47,132 nucleotides of DNA from Entophlyctis helioformis (Eukaryota; Chytridiomycota; Chytridiomycetes; Chytridiales; Chytriomycetaceae), in assembly GCA_025526915.1 (NCBI GenBank), contig JAHLKH010000197.1, forward strand, positions 1 through 47,132. The letters are read 5' to 3'. A program made the translations under genes and the position numbers. The notes beneath the pieces are model-generated. The model saw only the letters and a program-made list of their open reading frames with translations. It ran no database searches and was not told the DNA's origin. The stretch's first letter is position 1. Each line of letters starts with the position of its first letter. Positions 31,731-42,224 of this stretch are shown in pieces.

Positions 31731-34700
31731 ATGCCGCCCATCCAAGCGCTGCCCGCAGAGACTGCAAAGCGACTGTCCAGTGCACAGGTCGCCTTCTCGC
31801 CCGACACTGTCGTCAAGGAGCTTGTCGAGTAGGGAGACACACGGCCCAGCTTCGCAGACAGTCACCATACAAGCTGCTGACACCTGCGGCCAACGCCAAC
31901 AGGAATGCGCTGGATGCAGGTGCCTCGAACGTCCATGTGCGGGTCAAGGATGCGGGCCTGGCTCTGGTGAGCGTCAAGGACGACGGCACGGGCATCCCTG
32001 TCGACGACATGCCGCTGGTGCTGCAGCGCTACACCACGTCCAAGATCTCGTCGGTCGAGGACTTGGCCGATGTCCAGACGTTTGGGTTCCGCGGCGAGGC
32101 GCTCAACAGCATCGCCTCATTGTCGCAGCGAACGACCATCTGCACCCGTACCGAGCAAGAGGAGACGGGCCGCATCTACGAGTACGACCACCACAGGCGC
32201 ATCACCAGGTGCAGATCTCGCTGTCCGCCACTGCCTCACGCATGCCTCGTGTCTCTGTCCTGGCCGGTTGCTGACAGGCTGCCGATCGCGGGCGGTATTC
32301 CACTTGCATGCCACTTGCAGCGAGACGACTCGTGCAATGCAGCGTGGCACTCAGATTGATGTCGAGAAGCTCTTCCACCACCTGCCAGTACGCAAGCAGC
32401 TGTTCTCCAAAGAATCCCAGCAGACGTGCAAGCGCATCAAGGATCTGCTCATCGGCTTTGCGCTTCTCTGCCCCAAAACTCGCATTGTGCTCAAGTTTGA
32501 GCGGTCAACAAACAGCTCGTCGAGCGACGAGTCTGCAAACGGCATATCCAAGTCATCCGTCTCGACAACCCTGGTGAGATGGAGGCACGCGTATCTGTGC
32601 TCGTCTGTGCTCGTCATGGGCGTGCTGACCTGATTGCCTTGTGGATGGGATATTACAGGAGGCAGTACGGACCATCTACGGAAACGCACTGGCGCGCTGT
32701 CTTGCTCCATTCTATACGGAGCAGCTTGTTTCTGTCGAGAAGATCGAGTGCGAGTCGGCAGAAGAAGCTGCGCGTCTTGCCGCGCAGTCTGTGCGTATTG
32801 AGGCACTGTTGCCAAGAATGGACCAACGCGCTGCATCGGTGGCGTGGCGATCGCATCCGGACAATGTGTTCATCTATATCAACCAGCGTCGCGTTGCCAT
32901 CTCCAGCGACACGACTATCCGCAGTTTGGTTGCCAAGATCCGCCAGAGATTAGGGCACGGTCTGGACGAAGGATCAAAGTACCCGTTTATTTGGATGCAC
33001 ATCAGGCTTCCTGTCGAGCTGACAGACGGTGCGTCCATCAAGCGAGCCTTTGGCCACCATGACAACTCACATGTGTGCCATACATGCATCACCAGTCAAC
33101 CTTGAGCCAGACAAGACATCCATTCAAGTGCGCATACCCGAACAACTGCTCTCGTGGTATGTGCACGCCAACGTCTCAATCCTTTGGGAAACCACAATCA
33201 ATGCTCACCTTTGCGCTCTTTAGTATCGACACACTGCTGGACGACTCGTTTCCGCTCAGCCAGCTGCCCTCCTTGCGCATCGTGTCTGCGGGGTCACAGC
33301 CACAGTCGCAGTCGTCCTCAAGCGCGCATGCATTGGCGCGCCGTGTTCGCGTCGATCCGCAGTCGACACTTGGCCAGCCGCAGATGTCGCCCCCAGCCGT
33401 ATCGCAGACTGGCTTGAAGCCAGACAAGGCTCCACCAAGCCAATCGGGCCAGCCAAGCAACGCCGGGCTTGAAGAGCACATTCAGACGCCGTTATTAGAA
33501 GCGCAAGATGGCCGTGATGCGAACCGTGCTGGCAATGCTGAGCAACCGGGCGAAGCTGATAGCGGCGATCAGCTGCTGGATATGCTGCATAGTGGCAGCT
33601 CAGCCATTGACCGCGAGGCGTGGAGCAGAGGCGTTGCTGTTTCGCTGGTTGACCAAGAGACTGGCCAGGCGATATCCCTTCAAGCCAGCGACGTTTTAGT
33701 GGCGCCGGTGGAGTGCACTGTTCCTCGGCTGGGATCCAACGCAAGGTCTTCCGATGCAGCAACGGCCGTCAACTCTGGCGCGCTTGTGAGAGAAAGCTCA
33801 GCCACGTCCAGCCGCGATGCTCGTGTTCCAAACGCCTCTGCGCATCTGCAATCTCATGGACAGCATCATCTGGCCAGCAGCGATGGCGACACTGACTTTG
33901 CTGTGACCGACAAACGGTCTGGCCGAACTAGCAACAACGGCATCAACGGCACCGGCACCGGCACCAGCAGCAACAACAGCACCGGTACCAGCAGCATCAC
34001 TGTGCCGACTGCAGGAGCAGCGAGGCAGATGCCGGCCAGAGGTGGGATCGTCTCCAACTTTGACAGCATCATGGAATCGCTGTCGACAAGAATCAGGCCA
34101 GATGAGCGTGGTGGCGATGCCGACATGGACGCATTGCCTCGCCGATCCAGGATCCAGCCGCAGCAAGCAGACCAAGGACAAGCGTCTTCCAGCAGGCAAG
34201 CACGAAAGCGAAAAGCATCTGGACCCGACGAAGCGGGCAACCGACGCCTCGATGGGTTTCTTGCCCCTGCTCCGCACGTTGCGTCTGCCAAGAGACGCGC
34301 CATGGCTATCCGCACACTGCTGGTCGACAGCCAATGCGCCAACTTGCCTTTGAACGACCTGCGAGGGCGGTATGCAGCATTGCTTGCCAAAAGGTCTGCC
34401 GATGCTCGCAAGGCATCTCAAGACCGCCTCTCAGTCCAGCACGACGGGTTTGCATCGGTCGGTGTTGTTGCACAGCCATCCCACGACCTGGCAGGGGCAG
34501 CATGTGTCGTTGTGTGCCATCGCAGCGCGCTTTGGCTGGTGAATCCACAAAGGTGCGTTTGCATGCCAATGCCATGCTCCGTCTGACAAACTCATGCACT
34601 CTACTGACTTGCTCGGTCATGTATCAGGGTCCAAGAGACTGTCCTGTATCATGCGCTCACAAGCGGATACGCCATCTCCTCGGACCCGCTACCATCGCCC

Positions 34701-35324
34701 GTCCCACTAACTGCTGCGCAGGTTGGCGGCCCGCACATTCTGCAGTATCTGAGGTCCCTGCCACGCGACCCTGCGAACGGAGCCGTCAAAGACAACCGTC
34801 TCGAGGCCAATGGGTTTCGCCTGGCATTTCCAGACGGCGGCGCCAGCCTATCCAGCGCACCTGTTCTGCAAGGGCTGGCGACAAAGATCGGGTCGCTGGA
34901 CGTGGCTGATCTGCGCGAACTGCTGGCTGGAATGTACCGGCACGACCAGGATCTCATCCAGGGAAGCCCGGCGGGATCTGCAGCCGCATCCGACACATCT
35001 CAAGGCAGAGGCAAAGCCAGTCTGTCTCTCTTCCGTCCAAGCAAGGCGTTGCGTCTGTTCCGCGACCAGGCACGGCAGCTCACGCGAAAGCGGATCGAGA
35101 AGAACGAGGCCAATGGATCGGTTGTGGATGACACGGTGTTGGCGTGCGACCGGCTGCTGCGACACAAGCAGCGGCAGCAAAGGTCGGCTGACAAGCCATG
35201 CTCGCCAGCGGCTGTCTCTAGTGTGGAGCCGATCGCCACTCTAGAATGCACATGGCAGTGTCCACATGGCCATGCGATCGCGGCATCCCTGGGACCTGCT
35301 CTGCGCAGCACTGGACCGAGTTGA
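31731..35324 (+). CDS. PMS1: MutL-family mismatch repair protein, human PMS1 / yeast Mlh2 type
   Basis: Seven exons (31731-31828, 31903-32208, 32321-32573, 32659-33028, 33096-33156, 33224-34552, 34628-35324) give 1037 aa. The GHKL ATPase motifs are intact: KELVENALDAGA, DDGTGIP, YTTSKI and FGFRGEALNSIAS, followed by LPVRKQLFSKE and FIYINQRRV; VNLEPDKTSI closes the transducer domain. The opening QALPAETAKRLSSAQV resembles human PMS1 more than PMS2 or MLH1. A disordered Ser/Gly/Thr-rich linker of about 400 aa leads to a C-terminal dimerisation domain. Where PMS2/MLH3 nucleases have DQHA, this protein reads WLVNPQR, so no endonuclease activity is expected. The last Cys motif (CPHGH) resembles CPHGR of PMS2. 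I chose the ATG at 31731 because it matches family N-termini. Confidence 0.88.
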
Positions 35325-35414
35325 TTGAAGGCACCAAGCTTCTGTACATGTGGGATGCATTTCCTGGCCAACACACCCCGACCAACGTCACACACGAAAC
35401 ATGGAAAGGGGAGT

Positions 35415-35798
35415 CTAAAAGTCGCGCTCCGTGTGCCGAAAGTCAGAGTGTCCAGCCATGTCGTTTCCAGCATCGTGCATGCCGTGCAGTGTGAGCTCGT
35501 TCTGTCGGTTGCCAGTCGTCAGTTCGTTGATGGGCATGCACGGCAGAGTGAGTAGATCTGGCCGGAGAAAGAGATCGCTGACCTCAAACTTGAGCTTGAT
35601 GGTGCTGATCTCGTGGATGAGGTTGTTGAGCTCAGCCTGCAGCACTTGGATGGGGCTGGTGTCTGGCGTTGTCTGCACCTTGAGCACAAACTCGTGCTCC
35701 AGCGGGTGCGGCATCTTGTATCCAGCAAAGATGACTTTTGGGTTCTTGAGCAGCTGCCTACAAACGAGAGCAGGCGTCAGCTGGCACAGGGCGAACAC

Positions 35799-35829
<31 letters not shown>

Positions 35830-36146
35830 ACAGATAGGCAGGCAGGCAGGCAGGCAGGCAGACATACATGCGCAGCAGGTTGCCGAGCGTGTGGTCTTCC
35901 TTGAGCACAGTGAACGTTGCAGCATTGGGAATCTTGGTGTCCATCTCCATAGAGACCCTGGAGCGATGCAGGACAAGCGGCGGCAGCAGCAGCAGAAGAA
36001 GCAGCAGCGGCGGCGGCGGCGGAAGCAGCAGTCGTTCATGTTGTCAGTCAGCAGCCTCCTTCCATGCACGCTCGCACTCTGCGCACACACTTCTTCATGC
36101 CCTCGGGCACCAGCAGTAACTCCCACGTCGGCGGAGCGTTCGACAT
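35415..36146 (-). CDS. RPB11: RPB11, RNA polymerase II subunit
   Basis: Three exons (36146-36091, 35957-35868, 35757-35415) give 162 aa. The protein starts [19 protein letters not shown] and continues with the family blocks [23 protein letters not shown] and [28 protein letters not shown], exactly in the order of human POLR2J. Rpb11 pairs with Rpb3 in an alpha-like heterodimer that nucleates polymerase II assembly. The usual protein is about 115-120 aa, so roughly 45 extra C-terminal residues (ending in a His/Asp-rich tail) are unusual. Intron 2 holds a CAGG microsatellite. The neighbouring MutL gene ends 90 bp away, convergent. Confidence 0.93.
35798..35863. repeat. (CAGG)n tetranucleotide microsatellite
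   Basis: About 15 CAGG units interrupted by CAGACAGATA, lying wholly inside RPB11 intron 2 (35758-35867) and ending about 5 bp from its donor site. Confidence 0.9.
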
Positions 36147-36612
36147 TGCTGATTCGTGGTTTCCGTGTGCCAGGCAAACGATGATTTTGGCAAATAGCGC
36201 TGGAGACGGTGTCGAGGCCGTGGAAGAGTTTCTGGATCTGGCAGAGAGCCTCGAGGATTCGTGCGGCCCAGGCAGGAGCAGGGCAGGCAGCATCAGCAGT
36301 ACCGATGATTCCAGGAGCGGCATGGAAAGCACACGCACAAGCGAGTGCGCTGGCGTGAAGCAAGAAACAGTCGCGATAGCAACCGCGATGCTCAAAATGT
36401 AGGTGTGCCTGGAGCATGCATCGACACGTGGATGGCGGGATGCTCGTGGAAGGTGCTGACTCGAGTCTCGCATCTCTCTTTACTGCTCGTCTGGTTCCTG
36501 CCTGCTGTCCAGGGCTTCCAACTGCCATGTTCGCCGACGCGTCCTGGCGCAGACAGATCTTGATGTTCTCGACGTCCTTGCAGGCGTTCTGCGGCTTTGT
36601 AAACCACACCCC
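36147..36612. other. Divergent intergenic, RPB11 / unknown 838-aa gene
   Basis: 466 bp with no recognisable coding content. It should hold the promoters of both genes. No clear motif is seen. Confidence 0.4.
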
Positions 36613-39600
36613 ATGGCAGATCAGTACATGGACGAGGTATTGCATCGCATCTTGAATTCACCGTCTGCGTGCGACACTGACTCGCAGCGCATGTGTTTGT
36701 GTTGGCAGGCATCTGAGAGGATTGTCAGGATCGTTGCCTGCCTTGTATCATTTGACTGCGACTCGCCGCGCCAAGCGCCAGTGTCGCAGGTGAGCGGCAA
36801 CAGTGAGCCGAGCTATGAGGCGCTGGTCGCCAAGGTCAGCCTGACATGGATCATGCCCACTGCTTGCCCCGCTTGATCGTACAGCTGACCCTGTCCAACA
36901 ACACGTGCAGAGAAACTGCGTCGCACTCTTTCGGCATCCATCTGGGATCGTGGACGACTTGCTGCGCTTGGTGTGCATGCCATCATGGCAGCATGATTCT
37001 GTATCCTTGGCATCACGCTCAACGCTGCTTCTTTCAAGAACGCGCTGCGTTTGCAATCTTGTCTCGTGTGCAATCAGTCAAGTCGGTGTCCAGCCGCTTC
37101 GTCCAATCCTCGCACGGTTGGTGCTCAGCACATGAAGACAAGCACCAGGCACTTACTGACAACAGTTTATTGTTTTGAGCAGGGGATTAGCTCCTTGGAT
37201 GCCAATCGCCATCTGGCACGCGGCACAGTATCTCACAGCCAACGAGCATACATGCAAGCCTGCCCAAGATCTGTTTCTCAGCCTTGTGACGTTATGGAAC
37301 AGCATTGGTAGCAGTCGGTGGGTTTGCTTTGGCCTCCATGCATGTTGGGGACATCTCTTTTCCGACTCATTGCTCGCATTGGTTGGCGGACAGGGATGAG
37401 CTTGAGGTGCTGCTGGCGGCCCTCTTTCGACTCACGACGCGAGGCTTCTCGCTGCCATCCATGCTGGAGCAGGCCTCGGCACGGCAGACAGCCCAAGCTG
37501 CATCGTCACAAACTGAAAAGCAGGATGAAGCAGCTCCAACCGTGCAGCAGCTGGCGTCACTTTCAGGCTCTGTTTCTAGAAATGCGTCTGGATCAAAGCT
37601 CCACTCGCCAGGACAGTCGTTGGAAAGTCCGCATGGGCATGTCAAGAAGTGTGCCAAGTTCATCATCCACTTTGCATATTCAAGGCAAGATGGACCAGCT
37701 GGCCCATTCACCAATAGTCTGGACCTTGCAGGCTGACATGCATGGCCACACCAGGATTAAAGGGACCCAAGACTCCAAATTGCGACATCTGCTTCGTGAC
37801 GAGCTGCTGGCCATTCTCGTGACATTTCGGGCAAAGGCAAGTTGCCACACCGAGAACCCGTGCACATCTGCAGCTGACATTGCTACGTTTGGCTAGGAGG
37901 CATGTATCGGCAAGTCAGCCGCATGCAATGCACAGCAACCACGACAAACCAGCGATGTGTACTTTGCAACGCCATTCCATCTGAAGCAGACGCTGGTCGA
38001 GATTGATGCCATGCTCACGTTCAGCCTGCTCGATTTCCCCGCGGCTTGTCTGGACCTCGCCCACGCGTTTGAAGAAGGGCTGTATCTTGCCACTGGGTCC
38101 TTGCAGCAATCCCAGCAAACCACTGGAACGTCCTTGCGCCAGCAGCAATCACCCAATGCCACTGTGTGGATCAAGCTGGCGTCACAGTCGCCGGCCTCGT
38201 TTCTCGCGTTTGGCGAGTTTGTGCTGCGCTTCTCGTCCAAAGTCGTGGCATTGCAGGCAGGGACTATCCAGACGGCAGCCCAAGCAGGCAACCTGGCATC
38301 TTCTGGATCAGAGACACAGATGCGAAAGGCCGTTCGGATGATCTGCAACTGCGCTGCTCGCATCGTCATCGCATCCAACCGATCTGCACTGGCCACATCG
38401 GCCAATGGCCACCAGGCTTACCAAGTAGATGCAGTGATGGGGCATCTGGCGCGTCGCTTCTGCAGAAACTGGATGCAGCAATGTTTTGCACAGCCGTCAA
38501 GCTGGCCAATCTTTGCCGATCTGCTTCGTCTCTTGCAGAGCGAGTGCTTCGACAGTCCGCTCGCACTCGCAACCAATACTGTGCACCAACCAGCAAAGAC
38601 TGCATCGACCATATCCGAAGAGCCAGCACAGTCCATGCAGTCTAGCGGTCACGCGCCAGCAGCATCTGCAACGGCGACTGGATCGCAGCCACGGTCTGTC
38701 CCACAGTCCAGTCTTTCTTCACTCGCAGCGCTCGCGCCACTTCCGCCAATTGCCTTGACGGCCGAGTCCACAGCACCTGCAGCAGAAACAACCATGCAAA
38801 TCACGGATGATGCTGCAGACGCAACATGGCAGCAAGATCCGCAACCCGTCCTCTACTTTGAGTCGGTCCTTTGCGACATTGCTGCAGGAATGACTGCCCT
38901 GCTCGAGGCGCATTTCGCACCGCGGCTCGCCAAAACACGGCCAAGATCAGCAGCCATTCATCGAAAGCAGCAGGCAGTGGGGTTGCATGCTCTCCCGTCC
39001 ATCGCGCCAGCACTGATGGCGGTTTCGGATGCGACTGGGCTGCACGAAAGCCCACGTCTAACGAAAAGCGCTGTTGTGACCTCGTCTATAGACGTGATGG
39101 GCAGCAGCAAACACAGTGCAGCAGCAGAGGCAGAGCTGGCCATGCTCATCCAGCAAGGTGGGACGCAGCTCTAACTGACTGCCTGTCCGGGATACATTTG
39201 ATTGCTCACACTGTCTGCGTATTGATGCATCACAGATCTGCCCGAACTTCTGACGCAGCTGCAATCGGTTCTGCTGCGCGTTCCTCGCGGTCTGCCAGCG
39301 ATCCGTGCTTCCTTGCAAAGCCTCGCGTTTGCACTCACTGCCGCCTTGGCAAAACAGCCGCACGTTGGCGCAACAGACAAGCATCTACCGTTCTCGCTGC
39401 CGACGCCTCCGTCCACACAGACACAAGGGCTCCAAGCGCGGCTTGAAGGCTGTCCGGTGCCAGTATCGCAGGCTGGCATGCCGGGGCTTCCGACGCGGTT
39501 TGCGCCACTCCCTGCTGTTGGTGCGGCCTGTGTGCCAGCAGCAAAAATGCTGCCGCCGTCGAGTGCACGAGTCTTGTCTCCCACCCCGCCGCATATTGCC

Positions 39601-39666
39601 CAGCCAACCCCGCCGTCGGCACGCGCGCGCAAGGTTGTGGGACGCGGCGTCGTTGGGAATAGTTGA
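36613..39666 (+). CDS. Unknown large helical protein
   Basis: Eight exons (36613-36636, 36709-36834, 36911-37116, 37183-37317, 37394-37684, 37755-37836, 37936-39157, 39236-39666) give 838 aa with matching phases. Stretches such as IVDDLLRLVCMPSW, LAPWMPIAIWHAAQYL, LEVLLAALFRLTTRG and LRHLLRDELLAILVTF look like helical solenoid (HEAT/ARM-like) repeats. The C-terminal 130 residues are Pro/Ser-rich and disordered. I recognise no family. Two introns appear to be GC-AG (donors AAG|GCAAGA at 37685 and AAG|GCAAGT at 37837). Exon 2 could instead stop at CAG|GTGAGC (36790). Coding is supported by long in-frame joins and by the non-random hydrophobic pattern. Confidence 0.68.
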
Positions 39667-39766
39667 TCTGCTGCTGGTTGGAAGACCGACGCCACTGAAA
39701 CAAAGCATTGATGTTATTCTAAAGAGGGACATTTTAAGGTTGCTGTTCTGGCTTGGTTGTGGCTGA

Positions 39767-41364
39767 TCAGTCCTTGCTCCAGGCCTTGATGGTCTCGTAG
39801 CCGCTCATGGCGACCATGGCGCTGGGTATCGATACAATGAGCCTGATGCGCAGCCCTCTGTAAAATGCTGCACACGCGAGGAGGAGATTAGCTGACGGAA
39901 CCCCACCGAGAGCAGAAGCCAACGTACCGGACCATCCTTCTTCTCTGAGAATAGAGAGACCGAGCTGCAGATATCCGCGTTTGAGGTGCTCTGCGTCCTT
40001 GCGGTTGCCAGCATCAAGCAGCTGTGTGCGGATGCGCAGGACTTCCAGCGGATTGTTGGCCATGATGGCACATGCCGACGCAAGACCGCCACTGACTCCG
40101 TTGACAAGGGTCTCCTTGTGGGGTATCACTGCCGACGACGGATCGGACGACGGCGATGCTGTTTGGCGGCTCGTCTCAAACAGCGTTGCTGCACGGAACA
40201 GGACACCCTTGAACAGCTCGTATGCACCCCATTGGACGGCGGATGCTGGCGCATACGCGCCAACGTCTGTGTGTCGGTTGCAAGTCGGGTGCCACGGCGT
40301 GTCAGAGGGAACAGGCCGTGAGATGGCATTCACACCTGCAGTGGCTTACATGCCATGTAGCCGCGATAGAATCCCCTGGGTCCTTCTGACCGCATGATCT
40401 TCTTGGCAACATCGAGTGGACCGGCATACAGTCTGCAAGCGTGTGGCTGTTAGTCGCGGCCCCACCTTGAAGATGGAAGCAAGCGGCAGTACCGTGAGTT
40501 GTGCACAAATCCCTTGGTGGACTGGATCTGCAGACGCTGAGCAATGATGTCCGCCGGGACGTAAAACATGCCACCAGCGATTTCGGCCGAAGCACCAGCA
40601 ACAAACCCGCGAGCAAACGCTGCTGTGGACGAGCCGTCGTCTCCGAACACATATGAAGACATTTCTTGTGCAGTCTCGTACGCGAGGTAGTACATGGCCT
40701 GGCCTGGAAACGAGCCGCTGACAGACGGCAACAGACCGCGCCAGAAGCGCAGGATGCCTTCTTGCTGGCCGATGCGCCAGATCATCTTTGTGAGGCTTTT
40801 GCGCTGGTACTGCCGTGACTGCCATGCATGCCATGCATGCCATGCATGCCATGCACGGTGTGAGTCTCTCGCTTTTACGCTCCAAGGTCGCGATGGTGGC
40901 GCAGCAGGCGTTCACATGCTCACCCGCTCTGACATGATGATTGTCTTGATGGTGTCCAGCGGAAACAGCATCGAGTCGACGCCGAGGATGAATGCCGAGC
41001 CAAAGATCATGTAGCGGGCACCGTCCATGTCAGAGAGACCGATGCGCTTGGGCACGTTCTCGTCGTCATCGTCGTCGTCGTCCTCGTCGTCGTCCTCTTC
41101 TGGCGGCGGCAACTCTTTGGGTGCATGGTGGTGAATGTGGACCTGGCTGGTGGCATGCACGCCGTGACTGGCGGTGTGATTGGCAGGTGCGTGTGGGTCT
41201 GTGTGTGGCAGGTGCACGTGCGGATGGTCGTGGTGCAGCACAAGGCAGGGATTGAGGTGGTGGTGAACCGAAGGCACAGGGTCGATGCAGTGGTGCGAAT
41301 GCGCAGAATCGTGGCACGAATGAGGGTCGGCGTGTGCTGCTGGCCGTGCGTCTGACAAGTGCAT
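39767..41364 (-). CDS. Mitochondrial carrier (SLC25A44-like) with His-rich N-terminus
   Basis: Five exons (41364-40924, 40809-40493, 40432-40350, 40245-39928, 39867-39767) give 419 aa. The last 310 residues form a six-helix mitochondrial carrier with three repeats. Signature motifs are PLDTIK (repeat 1), PADIIA (repeat 2, degenerate) and PLEVLR (repeat 3), with RFWRGLLPS, GFYRGYMA and FYRGLRIR in the matrix helices. The pattern most resembles SLC25A44, a branched-chain amino-acid carrier in animals; the substrate here is unknown. The first 78 residues contain about 24 His (HDHPHVHLPH, HIHHH), followed by an acidic run (EEDDDEDDDDDDDE). This is far longer than the usual carrier N-terminus and looks metal-binding. 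I chose the ATG at 41364 for its CACCATG context. The exon 2 acceptor could be 6 nt further in. Confidence 0.88.
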
Positions 41365-41443
41365 GGTGCTGTGTCTTGAATGGGCGATGGCGTGGATGTG
41401 GGCAAGCCCATAATAATGGTCGCGCCGGTGGCATTGATTATAG

Positions 41444-41632
41444 TTGACAATGGCGAGGCTTGCCCACACACGAACAATCGGCATGGCCAAACGGCGGCCG
41501 TCCAGCGCATCTGCTTCTGCAGCTGCACAGGCGACAGCAGCAATGTCCGGCACGGCAGGCACATTGGCCACAGGAGCTGCTGCAAACGCTGCCGCTGCTA
41601 CGGCATCGTCGTCGTCGTCTGTCCGGAAGAGC

Positions 41633-41665
<33 letters not shown>

Positions 41666-42171
41666 GCACAGCGGACAGGGTCCGCAAAGAAAGTGGCCAA
41701 GTCGCCAGCCGAGAAGAAGTACAAGCTCAAGGCAATGGCACTCAAGCAGCAGATTGCAGAGCTCAAGCAGGCAAGCCTTGGATGGCGGCGGCGTGGTGGT
41801 GGGCAGTGGATCTGCATGGGCTGACGCTGGAATGCGCGCATGTTGCCGACACTGTAGAAGCACGAGGCGATGCGCCAGGAACTCAAGAAGCAGAGGCTAG
41901 AACTGCGCAAGCTGGAGCAGTCGAACGAGTGAGTGTGCCCGTCTGCATATGCAGCTTGCTGTGCGAGTGTGGCCACGATCCCTTGCTGACTGGAGGCACT
42001 GTGTCGCGCTGGAATGCCTTGGACGGCTGCAGTGACATGGTGGACAAGCTCAGGCCGGCGTTTGGAGACGGCAGCGAAGACGACTCGAGCATCCAGGACA
42101 GCGACATGGACAGCGTGCTTGCGTCGTCAGCCTCCTCGTCTGGCGATCCGAGCGATGCCGACCACGAGTAG
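41444..42171 (+). CDS. Small Ala-rich coiled-coil protein, acidic tail
   Basis: Three exons (41444-41770, 41858-41928, 42033-42171) give about 178 aa. The N-terminal half is Ala/Ser/Thr-rich. A coiled coil runs across the first intron (KLKAMALKQQIAELKQ then KHEAMRQELKKQRLELRKLEQSNE), and the C-terminus is acidic and Ser-rich. The first intron starts CAG|GCAAGC and would be GC-AG; without it the heptad pattern breaks. I do not recognise a family. Two other in-frame ATGs (41450, 41483) are possible. It is divergent from the carrier gene, 79 bp apart. Confidence 0.65.
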
Positions 42172-42224
42172 CCCCAATACATGCGTTGGCCGGCCTTTCG
42201 CCAATCTCGCAAACCCATCTACGC

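Noticed and set aside
35758..35867. CAGG repeat as a CRISPR-like array
   Set aside because: 4-bp units with no spacers; a plain microsatellite in an intron.
40800..40862. CATGCATGC palindromic repeat as a possible recombination site or origin
   Set aside because: It is a simple tandem repeat inside a carrier intron with no associated recombinase or target duplication visible.
41380..42171. Long plus-strand frame of 263 aa as the coiled-coil gene
   Set aside because: Its first two thirds run out of frame with the Ala-rich and coiled-coil segments; only its last part is the true last exon.
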